Shown here in pieces: positions 18,928-29,846 of a DNA stretch of 64,000 nucleotides (positions are counted from its first letter, which is position 1; every line of letters begins with the position of its first letter). A program made the position numbers and the translations under genes. The notes beneath the pieces are model-generated. The model was not told the origin of the DNA. It saw only the letters and a list, made by a program, of their open reading frames with translations, and searched no databases. This stretch comes from Zongyangia hominis (lineage in GTDB: Bacteria; Bacillota; Clostridia; Oscillospirales; Ruminococcaceae), in assembly GCF_014385095.1 (NCBI RefSeq), contig NZ_JACRTC010000003.1, positions 124,001 to 188,000 of the forward strand, given 5' to 3'.

Positions 18928-19072
18928 TTCTGATAGCTGCACTATAAAAAACCAATGCGCAGGGCATCCGCGCCGTGCGCTCCGCCCCGTTGCGCTCCGC
19001 CCTGTTGCGAGAAAAACGGCGGCGTTTTGACTGGCACGCCACCCTGAATGAATCGCCGCCCCTGCGCTGCGT

Positions 19073-20197
19073 CTATCTTTCTGAAGCGGCGTCCAGCAGG
19101 GCGGCGATGACGGCGTTGGAGACGAGAAAGCCCTCCGGCGTCAGGGAAAGCCGCCCGTCTTCCAGCACCGCCAGTCCCCGCGCGCATAAAGGCCGGGCGG
19201 CTGCTTTAAGCGGAGACAAATCCAGCGCATAGCGCCCAGAAAGGGCGTCCAAATCCACCCCTTCATTCAGCCGCAGCCCCAGCATCAGCTCCTCGAAGAA
19301 GCCGCCCCCCTCGCACACCTCCGTAAAGGGGAGCCGGGAGAAGTCGTCCGTCCGGCAAAAGGCACGCAGGTCCCGGAGGACGGCGAAGCGCATCCCGCCG
19401 TAGTAGGAGTGGGCGGCGGGGCCAAAGCCCAGGTAGGGACGGCAGCGCCAGTATTTGAGGTTGTGGCGGCTTTCCATCCCAGGGCGGGCAAAATTGGAGA
19501 TTTCGTACTGGCAAAGGCCGTGTTGGGAGAGGTATCGGACCGTCTCCAGATAGAGGTCGGCCTGGGCGTCCTCATCGGGCACCTTGTCCCGAAAGCGGGG
19601 GGCGTCGTAGGGGGTGCCCGCCTCCACCTTTAAGATGTAGGCGGAAAGGTGGGCGGGGGAGAGGGAGAGGGCGAAGTCCAGCGTATCCCGCAAAGAGGCG
19701 GAAGTCTGACCGATGACACCCAGCATCACGTCCAGGGAGATGTTGTCCACCCCGCCCGCACGGCACCCTTCCACCGACCGGGCCACCTCGTCCCGGGAGT
19801 GCCGCCGGCCCAAGAGGGAGAGTTCCCGCTCGTCGGCCGACTGCATCCCGAAGCTGGCCCGTGTAAAGCCGAGGCTTCCCAGGGCGGCGATCACCTCCCC
19901 TTCGGCGGCCCGGGGATTGGCCTCGGTGGTGATCTCGCAGTCATGGGTCAGGGAAAAGCGGGCGGAGAGGGCGGCGAGAATCTTCCCGAGCCGCTCTTTT
20001 CCCAACAGCGTCGGGGTGCCGCCGCCGAAATAGACCGAATCGGCGGCCTCGGGCGGCGCGGTGGAAATTTGGCGCAGGAGGGCGTCGGTGTAGGCGTCCA
20101 TGAGCGCGCCGTCCCCCCGCACCGAATAAAAGTCGCAGTAGGGGCACTTACTCCGGCAGAAAGGCACGTGGAGATAGAGGCCGATGGGCTCGCTCAT
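19073..20197 (-). CDS. hemW: HemW-type radical SAM heme chaperone
   Basis: 374 residues. The radical SAM cluster motif is HVPFCRSKCPYCDFYS, followed by YFGGGTPTLLG, the GMQSADERELSLLGRRHSRDEV segment and the C-terminal HemN_C wing. In the HemW branch the cluster motif is CxxxCxxCxF, as here; HemW proteins carry heme and do not oxidise coproporphyrinogen. Older annotations call it 'oxygen-independent coproporphyrinogen oxidase-like'. Placement between lepA and hrcA is the normal Firmicutes order. ATG at 20197 with a GAAAGAAGG region upstream. Confidence 0.93.
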   Translation of the reverse strand: MSEPIGLYLHVPFCRSKCPYCDFYSVRGDGALMDAYTDALLRQISTAPPEAADSVYFGGGTPTLLGKERLGKILAALSARFSLTHDCEITTEANPRAAEGEVIAALGSLGFTRASFGMQSADERELSLLGRRHSRDEVARSVEGCRAGGVDNISLDVMLGVIGQTSASLRDTLDFALSLSPAHLSAYILKVEAGTPYDAPRFRDKVPDEDAQADLYLETVRYLSQHGLCQYEISNFARPGMESRHNLKYWRCRPYLGFGPAAHSYYGGMRFAVLRDLRAFCRTDDFSRLPFTEVCEGGGFFEELMLGLRLNEGVDLDALSGRYALDLSPLKAAARPLCARGLAVLEDGRLSLTPEGFLVSNAVIAALLDAASER

Positions 20198-20216
20198 GGA
20201 GAAAACCTTCTTTCTA

Positions 20217-20248
20217 AAACAAAGGCCGCCGCTTATAACGCGGCGGCC
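20217..20248 (-). terminator. Hairpin between lepA and hemW
   Basis: Stem GGCCGCCGC (20224-20232) / GCGGCGGCC (20240-20248), 7-nt loop, with an A-rich left flank (minus-strand TTTGTTTT). Possible partial terminator after lepA. The other ~230 nt of this gap show no gene. Confidence 0.5.
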
Positions 20249-20478
20249 GGCATAGTGGTGCCGTGGGATTTATCTGGGACGAAAAACGGCCCGTCACGGG
20301 AACCGGGGGGAGCGACGGACCGGCAGACGGACAGGAAATCATGGGCCGCACGGGTCACATACAAAGCGGAAAATCCGGCGCTTCAGCCAAACCGCCACGC
20401 GGGAGCGGCGGGGCCAATGCGCAGGCGGGGCAGCAATCGTATTTGAACCCTCGACGGTTCCCGCCGGGGCTTTTGTCC

Positions 20479-22287
<1,809 letters not shown>

Positions 22288-22360
22288 GCTTCCTCACCTC
22301 TTCGTGGATGTCTGGGCTTCCCCGTCGGACAGCGGGGATGTCCCACCAAAATTATAGCTC

Positions 22361-22390
22361 ATTATAGCACAAGAAAAGCGCCTTTCGCAA
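22361..22390 (-). promoter_or_regulatory. Sigma-A promoter of lepA
   Basis: Minus strand TTGCGA (22385-22390), 18-nt spacer, TGC-TATAAT with the -10 at 22361-22366. A second TATAAT copy occurs 10 nt further downstream (22351-22356). Confidence 0.65.
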
Positions 22391-22452
22391 TAAAGATGCG
22401 GGCGCTTCCATAAAAATAGGGACATTCTTTGTCTGCGGGGGACGAAAGACCC

Positions 22453-22788
22453 TCAGGAAAAGGGGAGAAAGGAGGTCCAGCCCTCCTGCTCGGCAAAGGC
22501 GTAGAGCTCGGGGAGGATGCGGTAGCGGATGGGGATAAGGGTGCGCAAAGGGGCGGCCCGCTCCCCGATGTCGGAGAGAAGGGAGGTGTCCACCGTGTAC
22601 TCCCGGCCCATCCAGACCACGTCGGCCTGGTCCTCGGAGACGTTTTCCACGAGAAGAAGGGCATTTTCATCGCCGAACCCCCGGGAGCGGGAGTGAACGT
22701 CGGCGAAGAAAATGCCCAAGACACCGATGTAAAAGACAAAAGAAAGAGAAAAAGCGGCAAAAAAATACCGAAGCTGTTGTTTGTCCAT
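22453..22788 (-). CDS. Small membrane-anchored protein of unknown function
   Basis: 111 residues: a short start (MDKQQLRYF), one transmembrane helix (residues ~8-27), then an extracellular domain with SLLSDIGERAAPLRTLIPIRYRILPELYAFAEQEGW. I do not recognise it. The ATG at 22788 has AAAGGAAG upstream. It is 53 nt after the spoIIP stop and on the same strand, so it is probably cotranscribed with spoIIP; a sporulation-linked role is inferred only from this position. The gene lies exactly where lepA normally follows spoIIP. Confidence 0.6.
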   Translation of the reverse strand: MDKQQLRYFFAAFSLSFVFYIGVLGIFFADVHSRSRGFGDENALLLVENVSEDQADVVWMGREYTVDTSLLSDIGERAAPLRTLIPIRYRILPELYAFAEQEGWTSFLPFS

Positions 22789-22841
22789 GGGCTTGCACTT
22801 CCTTTCCAGGGCTTGCAGCGCCCTGGGATTGCTGGTTAAAA

Positions 22842-24005
22842 TTAAGAAGACTGCTCCAGGATGAGCTGGGCCAGCGCCTTGCCGCACAGCTCCCCCGAAT
22901 AAACGGCTTCCTCCAGGGAGTTGCCGTGGGCGCCGAACTCGAGCAGCAGGCTGCCGGGGGTCATATGCATGTTATAGCGCCGGTAGCAAAAGAAGATGGG
23001 GCGGGTCAGCCCCGGATAGCTTCCTTCCATCTCGCTTTGAAAGGCCGCGGCAAAGCGCAGGTTGTCGGACCAGTTTGGCATATCCATGGTGCCGTCGTCA
23101 CAGCCCGAGATAATCATAATCTGGGCGGCTTTTTTGCCGTCAATCTCCGCCACCGGCGCGATGCGGGTGCCGTCGCTTTGCTCGATGGCGTCCCGGTGGA
23201 CGTCGATGGTGATGCGGATGGAGGGATATTTGTCCAGATAGCTCTGGATGGTTTCGGCGCTGCGGTCATAGGCGCCGTTATAGGAGGGGTAGTCGTGCAT
23301 GGTGGTGTCGTGGAGGACGCCGATCCCGGCGGCTTCCAGTTGTTTGACGATCTCGTCGCCCACCCGGATCATGTTTTTATCCTGCTCGGTGGAGCGGGAA
23401 TTATACCTGTCGTCGTAGTATCCCCGGGTGATGGGTTCGTAGGCCTCGGTGGCGTGGGTGTGATAGATGAGGACCGTCGGTTCCTTGGGGGTGGAGAGGT
23501 CCAAGTCCCAGGCCTTTTTGAGCTGTGCCTGTACGTCGGCGTTGGAAAGCTTGGTGGAGTTTTTGACAAAGCCGCTCTGAAGCGGGATATAGAGCCCGCC
23601 CGCCTGGGCGGTGTAGGTCCGCTCCACGATGGGGCCCCGGTGCTCCTCGGGGACCTCCTCCACCTCGATGGGGGCGGACTCAGATTGGCTCTCGCTCTCG
23701 GAAGAGGGCTCGCTCTGGGACGGCGGTGCGGTGGTCACCGGCGGCGCCACATAAGGGTCGCTTTCCTCCTCGCCGGTGTCGATCTCGTCGTCGAACCGCT
23801 GGCGGATGAGGGAGAGCCCGCCGTCGGGCATGCCGAGTACCGCCGAAAGCACGGCGGCCTTTTGGGTGAACGCTTCGATATAGGGGGCGGAGACGGCCGC
23901 CACCTTAATACAAACAGCCAAAACGGCCGTCAATACACACAGGGATACCGCTCTTTTGCCCGTCTGGCCCAGACGGCGATTCCTTCTCTTTCGCATGAAG
24001 TGCAT
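22842..24005 (-). CDS. spoIIP: Stage II sporulation protein P
   Basis: 387 residues: a basic N-terminus, one transmembrane helix (residues ~18-42), a Ser/Glu/Pro-rich linker (~85-125), and the C-terminal SpoIIP amidase/endopeptidase domain. Visible motifs are PTVLIYHTHATEAY, ITIDVHRDAIEQSDG and SLLLEFGAHGNSLEEA, which supply the His/His/Glu zinc and catalytic residues. SpoIIP works with SpoIID and SpoIIM to thin septal peptidoglycan and drive engulfment. The ATG at 24005 has GGGAGG 5 nt upstream; an ATG at 23996 is the alternative. gpr lies upstream, as in Bacillus. Confidence 0.94.
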   Translation of the reverse strand: MHFMRKRRNRRLGQTGKRAVSLCVLTAVLAVCIKVAAVSAPYIEAFTQKAAVLSAVLGMPDGGLSLIRQRFDDEIDTGEEESDPYVAPPVTTAPPSQSEPSSESESQSESAPIEVEEVPEEHRGPIVERTYTAQAGGLYIPLQSGFVKNSTKLSNADVQAQLKKAWDLDLSTPKEPTVLIYHTHATEAYEPITRGYYDDRYNSRSTEQDKNMIRVGDEIVKQLEAAGIGVLHDTTMHDYPSYNGAYDRSAETIQSYLDKYPSIRITIDVHRDAIEQSDGTRIAPVAEIDGKKAAQIMIISGCDDGTMDMPNWSDNLRFAAAFQSEMEGSYPGLTRPIFFCYRRYNMHMTPGSLLLEFGAHGNSLEEAVYSGELCGKALAQLILEQSS

Positions 24006-24386
24006 GACCTCCTCCCACAGCGCAGGAAAAACGCAGCTAACGCCATTATCATTCCTATGCGCGGGGAGCGGGGGGTATGCCCTCACGATGCATGGAAAAT
24101 GCCGGCACTCGCTAACGCGGGAGAGCTTTCTTTATAGCGGCCTTTTCGCGGGCGTGGCACTAAGGTCCAGATCAGGCCCAAAGCGCGGCATCCTGTCCCG
24201 GCAGGGTCTGGGACTATCCTTGAGAGAACCCCTTTCGCGGGCGTGGCACAACGGTCCAGATCAGGCCCAAAGCGCGGCATCCTGTCCCGGCAGGGACTGG
24301 AACTATCCTTGACAGAGCCCCTTCCGCGGGCGTGTCACTACGGTGCAAATCGGGCCCAAAGCGCGATATCCCGTCCCGGCAGGGAC
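24006..24386. other. gpr-spoIIP intergenic region with an 89-nt tandem repeat
   Basis: 381 nt without a gene. The half next to gpr (24142-24386) is an 89-nt period repeat, listed separately. The half next to spoIIP holds no clear promoter that I can identify; sporulation sigma-factor sites are degenerate and were not assignable. Confidence 0.6.
24142..24386. repeat. Tandem repeat, 89-nt period, about 2.75 copies
   Basis: The marker GGCGTGGCAC starts at 24151 and 24240, and GGCGTGTCAC at 24329, each 89 nt apart. Every copy also contains a TGTCCCGGCAGGG or CGTCCCGGCAGGG hairpin core (GTCCC / GGGAC arms). The last copy ends at the gpr stop codon. Related pieces occur at 26.2 kb. Since both 'repeat' and 'spacer' parts are conserved, it is not a CRISPR array. 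Confidence 0.85.
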
Positions 24387-25259
24387 CTAGACGGTCAGGT
24401 AGATGAGGTCCTCACGGCTGATTTCGGGCTGGAGGGCGCTATTGATGGCCAGGGCGATGACCTTGGCCGAGCGGGAGATGAGGGTGTCGATGTCCCGAGG
24501 GGTGACCATCATGGGGTTTTGGAAGGCTTCGTCCAACTGGGGCTTGGAGCCCGCCTGCTCCAGGACGCTGTAAGCGAGGGTGGAGGAGTCGACCACGGTG
24601 GGAACGCCCATGGAGATGACGGGCGCGCCTAAAGTGGCTTCGCTGAGCTCCTTGCGGCGGTTGAGGACGCCGGAGCCCGGGGAGATGCCGGTGTTGGAAA
24701 TCTGGACGGTGCGGCCCAGGCGCTGAGGGCTCTGAGCCGCCAGGGCGTCGATGACGATGACCTGGGCGGGATGGACGCTGTCCACCAAGGCCCGGATGAT
24801 TTCGGAGGTCTCCATGCCGGTCTGGCCCAGGACGCCCGGGGAGATGGCGGCGACGGGGGCCAGGGTGTCGAGCCCCGCGGCGGCCGCTGCCGCGCCCTGG
24901 ATGTGGCGGGTGGCCAGAATCCCCTCAATGACCTGGGGCCCCAAGGCGTCGGGGGTGATGTTGTGGTTGCCAAGGCCCACCACCAGGGTCAGGCCTTTGC
25001 GCTTGATGAGCTTTTTGAGGGCCGCGCAAACGGCCTCCACCGCGTCGTCGGCCGCGGTGACACAGGCGGCGAAGTTGTCCACGGTGATGGTGATGTATTC
25101 CCCCACCGGCTTTTGCAGGCGTTTGGCGGCCTCTTGACCGGAGACGGTGATGGTGCTCACCTTGACGCTGCCTACCTGGGTGTCCTCGGATGTGATGCCG
25201 GAAATGTGGTCGGTAATAAACTCTCTGGCCTCTACGGCGAGGTCGGTGCGTTTGTTCAT
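24387..25259 (-). CDS. gpr: GPR endopeptidase (germination protease)
   Basis: 290 residues of peptidase family A25. The N-terminus NKRTDLAVEARE is the characteristic pro-region and cleavage-site context. The body contains VVGLGNHNITPDALGPQVIE, PGVLGQTGMETSEIIRALVD and a conserved VIDALAAQS motif. GPR degrades small acid-soluble spore proteins in the first minutes of germination, in the spore core. ATG at 25259, GGAGGG upstream. Expected forespore (sigma-F/G) control; I could not pin the promoter. It is divergent from rpsT, as in Bacillus. Confidence 0.96.
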   Translation of the reverse strand: MNKRTDLAVEAREFITDHISGITSEDTQVGSVKVSTITVSGQEAAKRLQKPVGEYITITVDNFAACVTAADDAVEAVCAALKKLIKRKGLTLVVGLGNHNITPDALGPQVIEGILATRHIQGAAAAAAGLDTLAPVAAISPGVLGQTGMETSEIIRALVDSVHPAQVIVIDALAAQSPQRLGRTVQISNTGISPGSGVLNRRKELSEATLGAPVISMGVPTVVDSSTLAYSVLEQAGSKPQLDEAFQNPMMVTPRDIDTLISRSAKVIALAINSALQPEISREDLIYLTV

Positions 25260-25357
25260 AATTTGCCCTCCTGAGAATCGTTTGGCGCTGGGAGGGTTTC
25301 CCAGGCAAAAAATTTGATTTTTTTGCGGAAAAACCGCAATTTTATCAGTGTAACCAG

Positions 25358-25386
25358 TTGATTTTTTGAGAAAATAATGCTAATAT
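25358..25386 (+). promoter_or_regulatory. Sigma-A promoter of rpsT
   Basis: TTGATT (25358-25363), 17-nt spacer, TAATAT (25381-25386) in a very AT-rich stretch; the start codon is about 40 nt downstream. Confidence 0.75.
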
Positions 25387-25424
25387 AATTTGTACTGTCT
25401 TCGGGATAAAAAGGAGGTGGAATG

Positions 25425-25691
25425 ATGCCCAACATTAAATCTGCTAAGAAAAGAGTAAAAGTGAACTCTGTCAAGACCATGCAGAACAAAGCGATGAAAA
25501 GCAACCTCAGAACTGTGATCAAAAAGGCGGAGGCTGCCACAGCTAACGGCGCGGCCGACATGCAGGACAGCGTGAAGCTGGCGGTGAAAAAAATCGACCA
25601 GGCTTGCGCGAAAGGTCTTATGCATAAAAATTGTGCATCCAGAAAGAAATCTCATCTTGTCTGCAAGATGAATGCTGCGATGGCAAAATAA
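25425..25691 (+). CDS. rpsT: 30S ribosomal protein S20
   Basis: 88 residues, Lys/Ala-rich, starting with the S20 signature PNIKSAKKRV and ending KCHKN-like HKNCASRKKSHLVCKMNAAMAK. It binds 16S rRNA early in 30S assembly. The second ATG (25425) is chosen because AGGAGG (25412-25417) is 7 nt upstream; ATG 25422 is only 4 nt away. It marks the end of the conserved rpsT-gpr-spoIIP-lepA block. A terminator follows. Confidence 0.97.
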   Translation: MPNIKSAKKRVKVNSVKTMQNKAMKSNLRTVIKKAEAATANGAADMQDSVKLAVKKIDQACAKGLMHKNCASRKKSHLVCKMNAAMAK

Positions 25692-25716
25692 GCCTTTCCC
25701 GTATATTGTCACTTTG

Positions 25717-25765
25717 AAAAGCAGGTGTATTCTGTCCAGGACGGCATACAACCTGCTTTTTTCCC
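25717..25765 (+). terminator. Intrinsic terminator of rpsT
   Basis: Stem AAAAGCAGGT (25717-25726) / ACCTGCTTTT (25751-25760), extended inside by GTAT/ATAC, followed by TT CCC TTTT. It ends the rpsT transcript. Confidence 0.75.
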
Positions 25766-25837
25766 TTTTCCCGGCGCCTATTCCGGGGAAGGGAATTTTT
25801 GTTCTCAAAAAGTTCGCAGCCCTGTCAGAAATTTCGG

Positions 25838-25866
25838 TTGACAGCGGGTCATGCTTTGTTTATCAT
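25838..25866 (+). promoter_or_regulatory. Sigma-A promoter of the 48-residue peptide gene
   Basis: TTGACA (25838-25843), 17-nt spacer, TATCAT (25861-25866). Near-consensus; about 60 nt ahead of the ATG at 25932. Confidence 0.82.
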
Positions 25867-25931
25867 AGAACTTACAGAGCAAAATAACATCTATCAGACT
25901 CTTTTGCGTCTTTTGAACGGAGGTTGTATCG

Positions 25932-26078
25932 ATGGTTCCCAGAGAAAAGCTGAAATTTTTGACGGTGGTTCTGAGCATTTTCTCCCTGGTGGGTTCGGTG
26001 GCTTATATCGCCTACCGGCTGGCCAACGAGCGGGCCTACCGCGAAAAGTGGAGAGATTATAACGACTGCGGCATTTAA
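25932..26078 (+). CDS. Small single-pass membrane protein, 48 residues
   Basis: A short open frame with everything a gene needs: a strong promoter (25838), GGAGG (25919-25923) 8 nt before an ATG, and a terminator just after the TAA. The product has a basic start (MVPREKLKF), one hydrophobic helix (residues ~9-29, LTVVLSIFSLVGSVAYIAY) and a charged tail ending DYNDCGI. The positive-inside rule gives an N-in topology. Function is not recognised. It is monocistronic. It could be a regulatory or stress-related membrane peptide, but nothing in the sequence says which. Confidence 0.72.
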   Translation: MVPREKLKFLTVVLSIFSLVGSVAYIAYRLANERAYREKWRDYNDCGI

Positions 26079-26090
26079 ATAGGGTAAGGA

Positions 26091-26117
26091 AAGGACGGCT
26101 GTGGCCGTCCTTTTTTG
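26091..26117 (+). terminator. Intrinsic terminator of the 48-residue peptide gene
   Basis: Stem AAGGACGGC (26091-26099) / GCCGTCCTT (26104-26112), loop TGTG, followed by a T-run to 26116. Confidence 0.85.
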
Positions 26118-26120
26118 CTG

Positions 26121-26296
26121 CCCTATTTCCCCGAACCGGACCTGCCGGGCGGCGGGTTTGCTCCCATAGCGCGGGGGATGTGCTGGGACTTTGGAAGCAC
26201 TTTGTGCGCGCCTTCCCGTCCCGGCAGGGACCGCGACATCCCACGGCGGCAGGTGGGCCGGTTAGCTCCACAGCAGCGCGGGTGTGGCACTAGCGC
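26121..26296. repeat. Dispersed repeat related to the gpr-side 89-nt array
   Basis: Contains CCCGTCCCGGCAGGGAC, identical to the last copy at 24370-24386, and GCGGGTGTGGCACTA, one change from the 24.15 kb unit. It lies in the gap between the small peptide gene and spoVAE. It looks like a decayed or rearranged copy of the same intergenic family. Confidence 0.5.
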
Positions 26297-26338
26297 TTAA
26301 AAAACACCTCGAGCGCGTCTTCCCCCGCCGGCAGGCGG

Positions 26339-26695
26339 TTAGGATTTTTCTTTGGGTTTAAAGATGAGGGCGATGAGGAAGCCGAAGAAGATGGCGGCGG
26401 TAATACCGGCGGCCGCGGCGGTGATGCCGCCGGTGACCGCGCCGAGAAGGCCCTGCTCGGTGACGGCCTTGTGGACGCCCTTGGCCAGCAGATTGCCGAA
26501 GCCAGTAAGGGGGACGGTGGCGCCGGCGCCTGCAAAGTCCACCAGGGGCTGGTAGACGCCGATGGCGCCCAGGATAACGCCGGCCACCACGTAGGAAACG
26601 AGAATCCGGGCGGGAGTCAGCTTGGTTTTATCGATGAGAATCTGGGCCACGACGCAGAAAAGCCCGCCGATGACAAATGCTTTGATATAGTCCAT
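26339..26695 (-). CDS. spoVAE: Stage V sporulation protein AE (SpoVAEb type)
   Basis: 118 residues, nearly all membrane: about four helices, with LIDKTKLTPARILVSYVVAGVILGAIGVYQPL and GATVPLTGFGNLLAKGV matching SpoVAEb. It is part of the SpoVA channel that loads dipicolinic acid into the spore and releases it on germination. Start ATG at 26695, 10 nt after the spoVAD stop. Order spoVAC-spoVAD-spoVAE is the minimal clostridial set. An upstream in-frame start inside spoVAD is not needed. Confidence 0.93.
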   Translation of the reverse strand: MDYIKAFVIGGLFCVVAQILIDKTKLTPARILVSYVVAGVILGAIGVYQPLVDFAGAGATVPLTGFGNLLAKGVHKAVTEQGLLGAVTGGITAAAAGITAAIFFGFLIALIFKPKEKS

Positions 26696-26705
26696 GTCAC
26701 TTACC

Positions 26706-27719
26706 TCACTTTGTATTGGAAATGTGCACCAGATGGGCGATGCCGGGAATGGATTGGCCCTGCTGGACGCTGGTGGGACTGAGCAGCGCGCCGGTGGCGA
26801 TGAACAGTACGTTTTTGAGCTCACCGTCCCGGATGCGGGAGAGGATATAAGAACACAGCACCGAGGCAGAACAGCCGCAGCCGGAGCCGCCCGCGTGGAC
26901 ATCCTGCTTTTCCCGGTCGAAGATGAGCAGCCCGCAGTCGGAGTGGTTCTTGGCGATCTCGATGTTCTCCCGGCGCAAGAGATCATAGAGGATATCGGAG
27001 CCGATCTGTCCTAAGTCGCCGGTGAGAATCAAATCATAGTCGGAGGGCTGGGTCTGGGTGTCCTCCAAAAACTGCTTGATGGTACTGGCGGCGGCAGGCG
27101 CCATGGCGGCGCCCATATTGTTGGCGTCCTTAATGCCCAGGTCTTCGATGCGTCCGGCGGTGACGGCCCGAATATAGGGGGCGGCATCCGATTGTCCCAC
27201 AATGGCCGCGCCCGCGCCGGTCACCGTCCATTGGGAGGAGGGGGGACGCAGTCCGCCGTATTCCAGCGGATAGCGATACTGTTTCTCCGCGCTGCAAAAG
27301 TGGGAGGAGGTCACGGCCGCCGCACGGGAGGCGCAGCCGGTTTCCACAAAGAGGGAGGCTAACATCAGGCTTTCGGCCATGGTGGAACAGGCCCCGTAAA
27401 CGCCCAGGAAAGGGACTCCCAAATCCCGAAGGCCATAGGCGGAACCGGTACACTGGTTGAGCAGGTCCCCGGCGAAAACATAGTCCAGGTCTGTGCTGGA
27501 AAGCTGGGCCTTTTCCAGGGCCTTGCCGACCACCACCTGCTGCATCCGGCTTTCCGCCTTCTCCCAAGTGCTTTCTCCAAAGGTGCAGTCCTCGTTGACA
27601 ATATCAAAACAGCGGGCTAACGGCCCCTCCGCTTCCTTTTTGGAGGCGACGGCGGCAAAGCCCACCACCGAGGGGCAGGAATTTAAAATGAGGGTGTATC
27701 TTCCGGTGCGGGTAGGCAT
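26706..27719 (-). CDS. spoVAD: Stage V sporulation protein AD
   Basis: 337 residues of the thiolase-like SpoVAD family: PSVVGFAAVASKKEAEGPL, GKALEKAQLSSTDLDYVFAGDLLNQ, GVYGACSTMAESL (the thiolase nucleophile region), SSHFCSAEKQYRYPLEYGGLRPPSSQWTVTGAGA. SpoVAD binds dipicolinic acid at the inner spore membrane. ATG at 27719, AAAGGAG upstream. It lies between spoVAC (18 nt) and spoVAE (10 nt) in one operon. Confidence 0.95.
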   Translation of the reverse strand: MPTRTGRYTLILNSCPSVVGFAAVASKKEAEGPLARCFDIVNEDCTFGESTWEKAESRMQQVVVGKALEKAQLSSTDLDYVFAGDLLNQCTGSAYGLRDLGVPFLGVYGACSTMAESLMLASLFVETGCASRAAAVTSSHFCSAEKQYRYPLEYGGLRPPSSQWTVTGAGAAIVGQSDAAPYIRAVTAGRIEDLGIKDANNMGAAMAPAAASTIKQFLEDTQTQPSDYDLILTGDLGQIGSDILYDLLRRENIEIAKNHSDCGLLIFDREKQDVHAGGSGCGCSASVLCSYILSRIRDGELKNVLFIATGALLSPTSVQQGQSIPGIAHLVHISNTK

Positions 27720-27737
27720 GATGAGACAGCTCCTTTC

Positions 27738-28181
27738 TTAAACAATATGGAACAGGTAGAGGATGATGCCGTAGACCACCGAGACGGTGATGCCGTAGAC
27801 CAGCACCGGGCCCGCGATGACGAACATTTTGGCGCCCAGTCCCAGCACATATCCTTCGCTTTTAAACTCCAGAGCGGGAGCCACAATGGAGTTGGAAAAT
27901 CCGGTGATGGGCACCAGCGCGCCCGCGCCGCCTACCTTGGCAATGTTGTCAAAGACATTGAGCCCGGTGAGAAGGGCGGCGATGAAGATCAGGGAGATGG
28001 AAACAGCGGCTCCCGACTCGTCCACCGAGAGCCCCAAGGAACTGCTGATATTCATAATGGCTTGCCCCAGGGTGCAGATGAGACCGCCCACCAAAAAGGC
28101 CATGGCGCAGTTTTTCCAGGTCTTGGAGGAGGGGGAATACTTCTTATTTAACTGTTCATACTCGTTGGGTGTCAGCGACAT
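27738..28181 (-). CDS. spoVAC: Stage V sporulation protein AC
   Basis: 147 residues: a soluble start (LTPNEYEQLNKKYSPSSKTWKNC) then four to five helices with GLICTLGQAIMN and GAGALVPITGFSNSIVAPALEFKSEGYVLGLGAKMFVIAGPVLVYG, the SpoVAC signature region. SpoVAC is a mechanosensitive channel component in the spore inner membrane. ATG at 28181, GGAGG 8 nt upstream. First gene of the spoVA operon; a forespore promoter is expected in 28182-28330 but could not be assigned. Confidence 0.94.
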   Translation of the reverse strand: MSLTPNEYEQLNKKYSPSSKTWKNCAMAFLVGGLICTLGQAIMNISSSLGLSVDESGAAVSISLIFIAALLTGLNVFDNIAKVGGAGALVPITGFSNSIVAPALEFKSEGYVLGLGAKMFVIAGPVLVYGITVSVVYGIILYLFHIV

Positions 28182-29781
<1,600 letters not shown>

Positions 29782-29797
29782 AAATTAACCATAATAA

Positions 29798-29830
29798 CAG
29801 CGGAACACTGGAGTGTTCCGCTGTTTTTTT
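29798..29830 (+). terminator. Intrinsic terminator of purA
   Basis: Stem CAGCGGAACACT (29798-29809) / AGTGTTCCGCTG (29812-29823), followed by seven T. Confidence 0.9.
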
Positions 29831-29846
29831 ATCGCTTGCGTCAAGG

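Larger units (their letters stand above)
18601..19072. other. Intergenic region between hemW and hrcA
   Basis: This 472-nt gap holds the CIRCE element, the hrcA promoter and two terminators that stop transcription coming from hemW. The remaining sequence (about 18930-19070) is GC-rich with short repeated CGC/GCG runs (twice 'TTGCG.GAA-type' arms) and shows no gene. Confidence 0.6.

Noticed and set aside
20436..20460. tRNA-like T-loop (GGTTCAAATAC on the minus strand) downstream of lepA
   Set aside because: The flanking bases do not form the 5-bp T stem, acceptor stem or anticodon arm; only the short loop matches.
24142..24386. Possible CRISPR array at the 89-nt repeat
   Set aside because: Spacer-like parts are as conserved as the rest, and there are fewer than three full copies.
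25324..25340. Terminator-like hairpin TTGCGG/CCGCAA between gpr and rpsT
   Set aside because: No gene ends here on either strand; both neighbours are divergent and start outward, so it is more likely a chance or leader structure.
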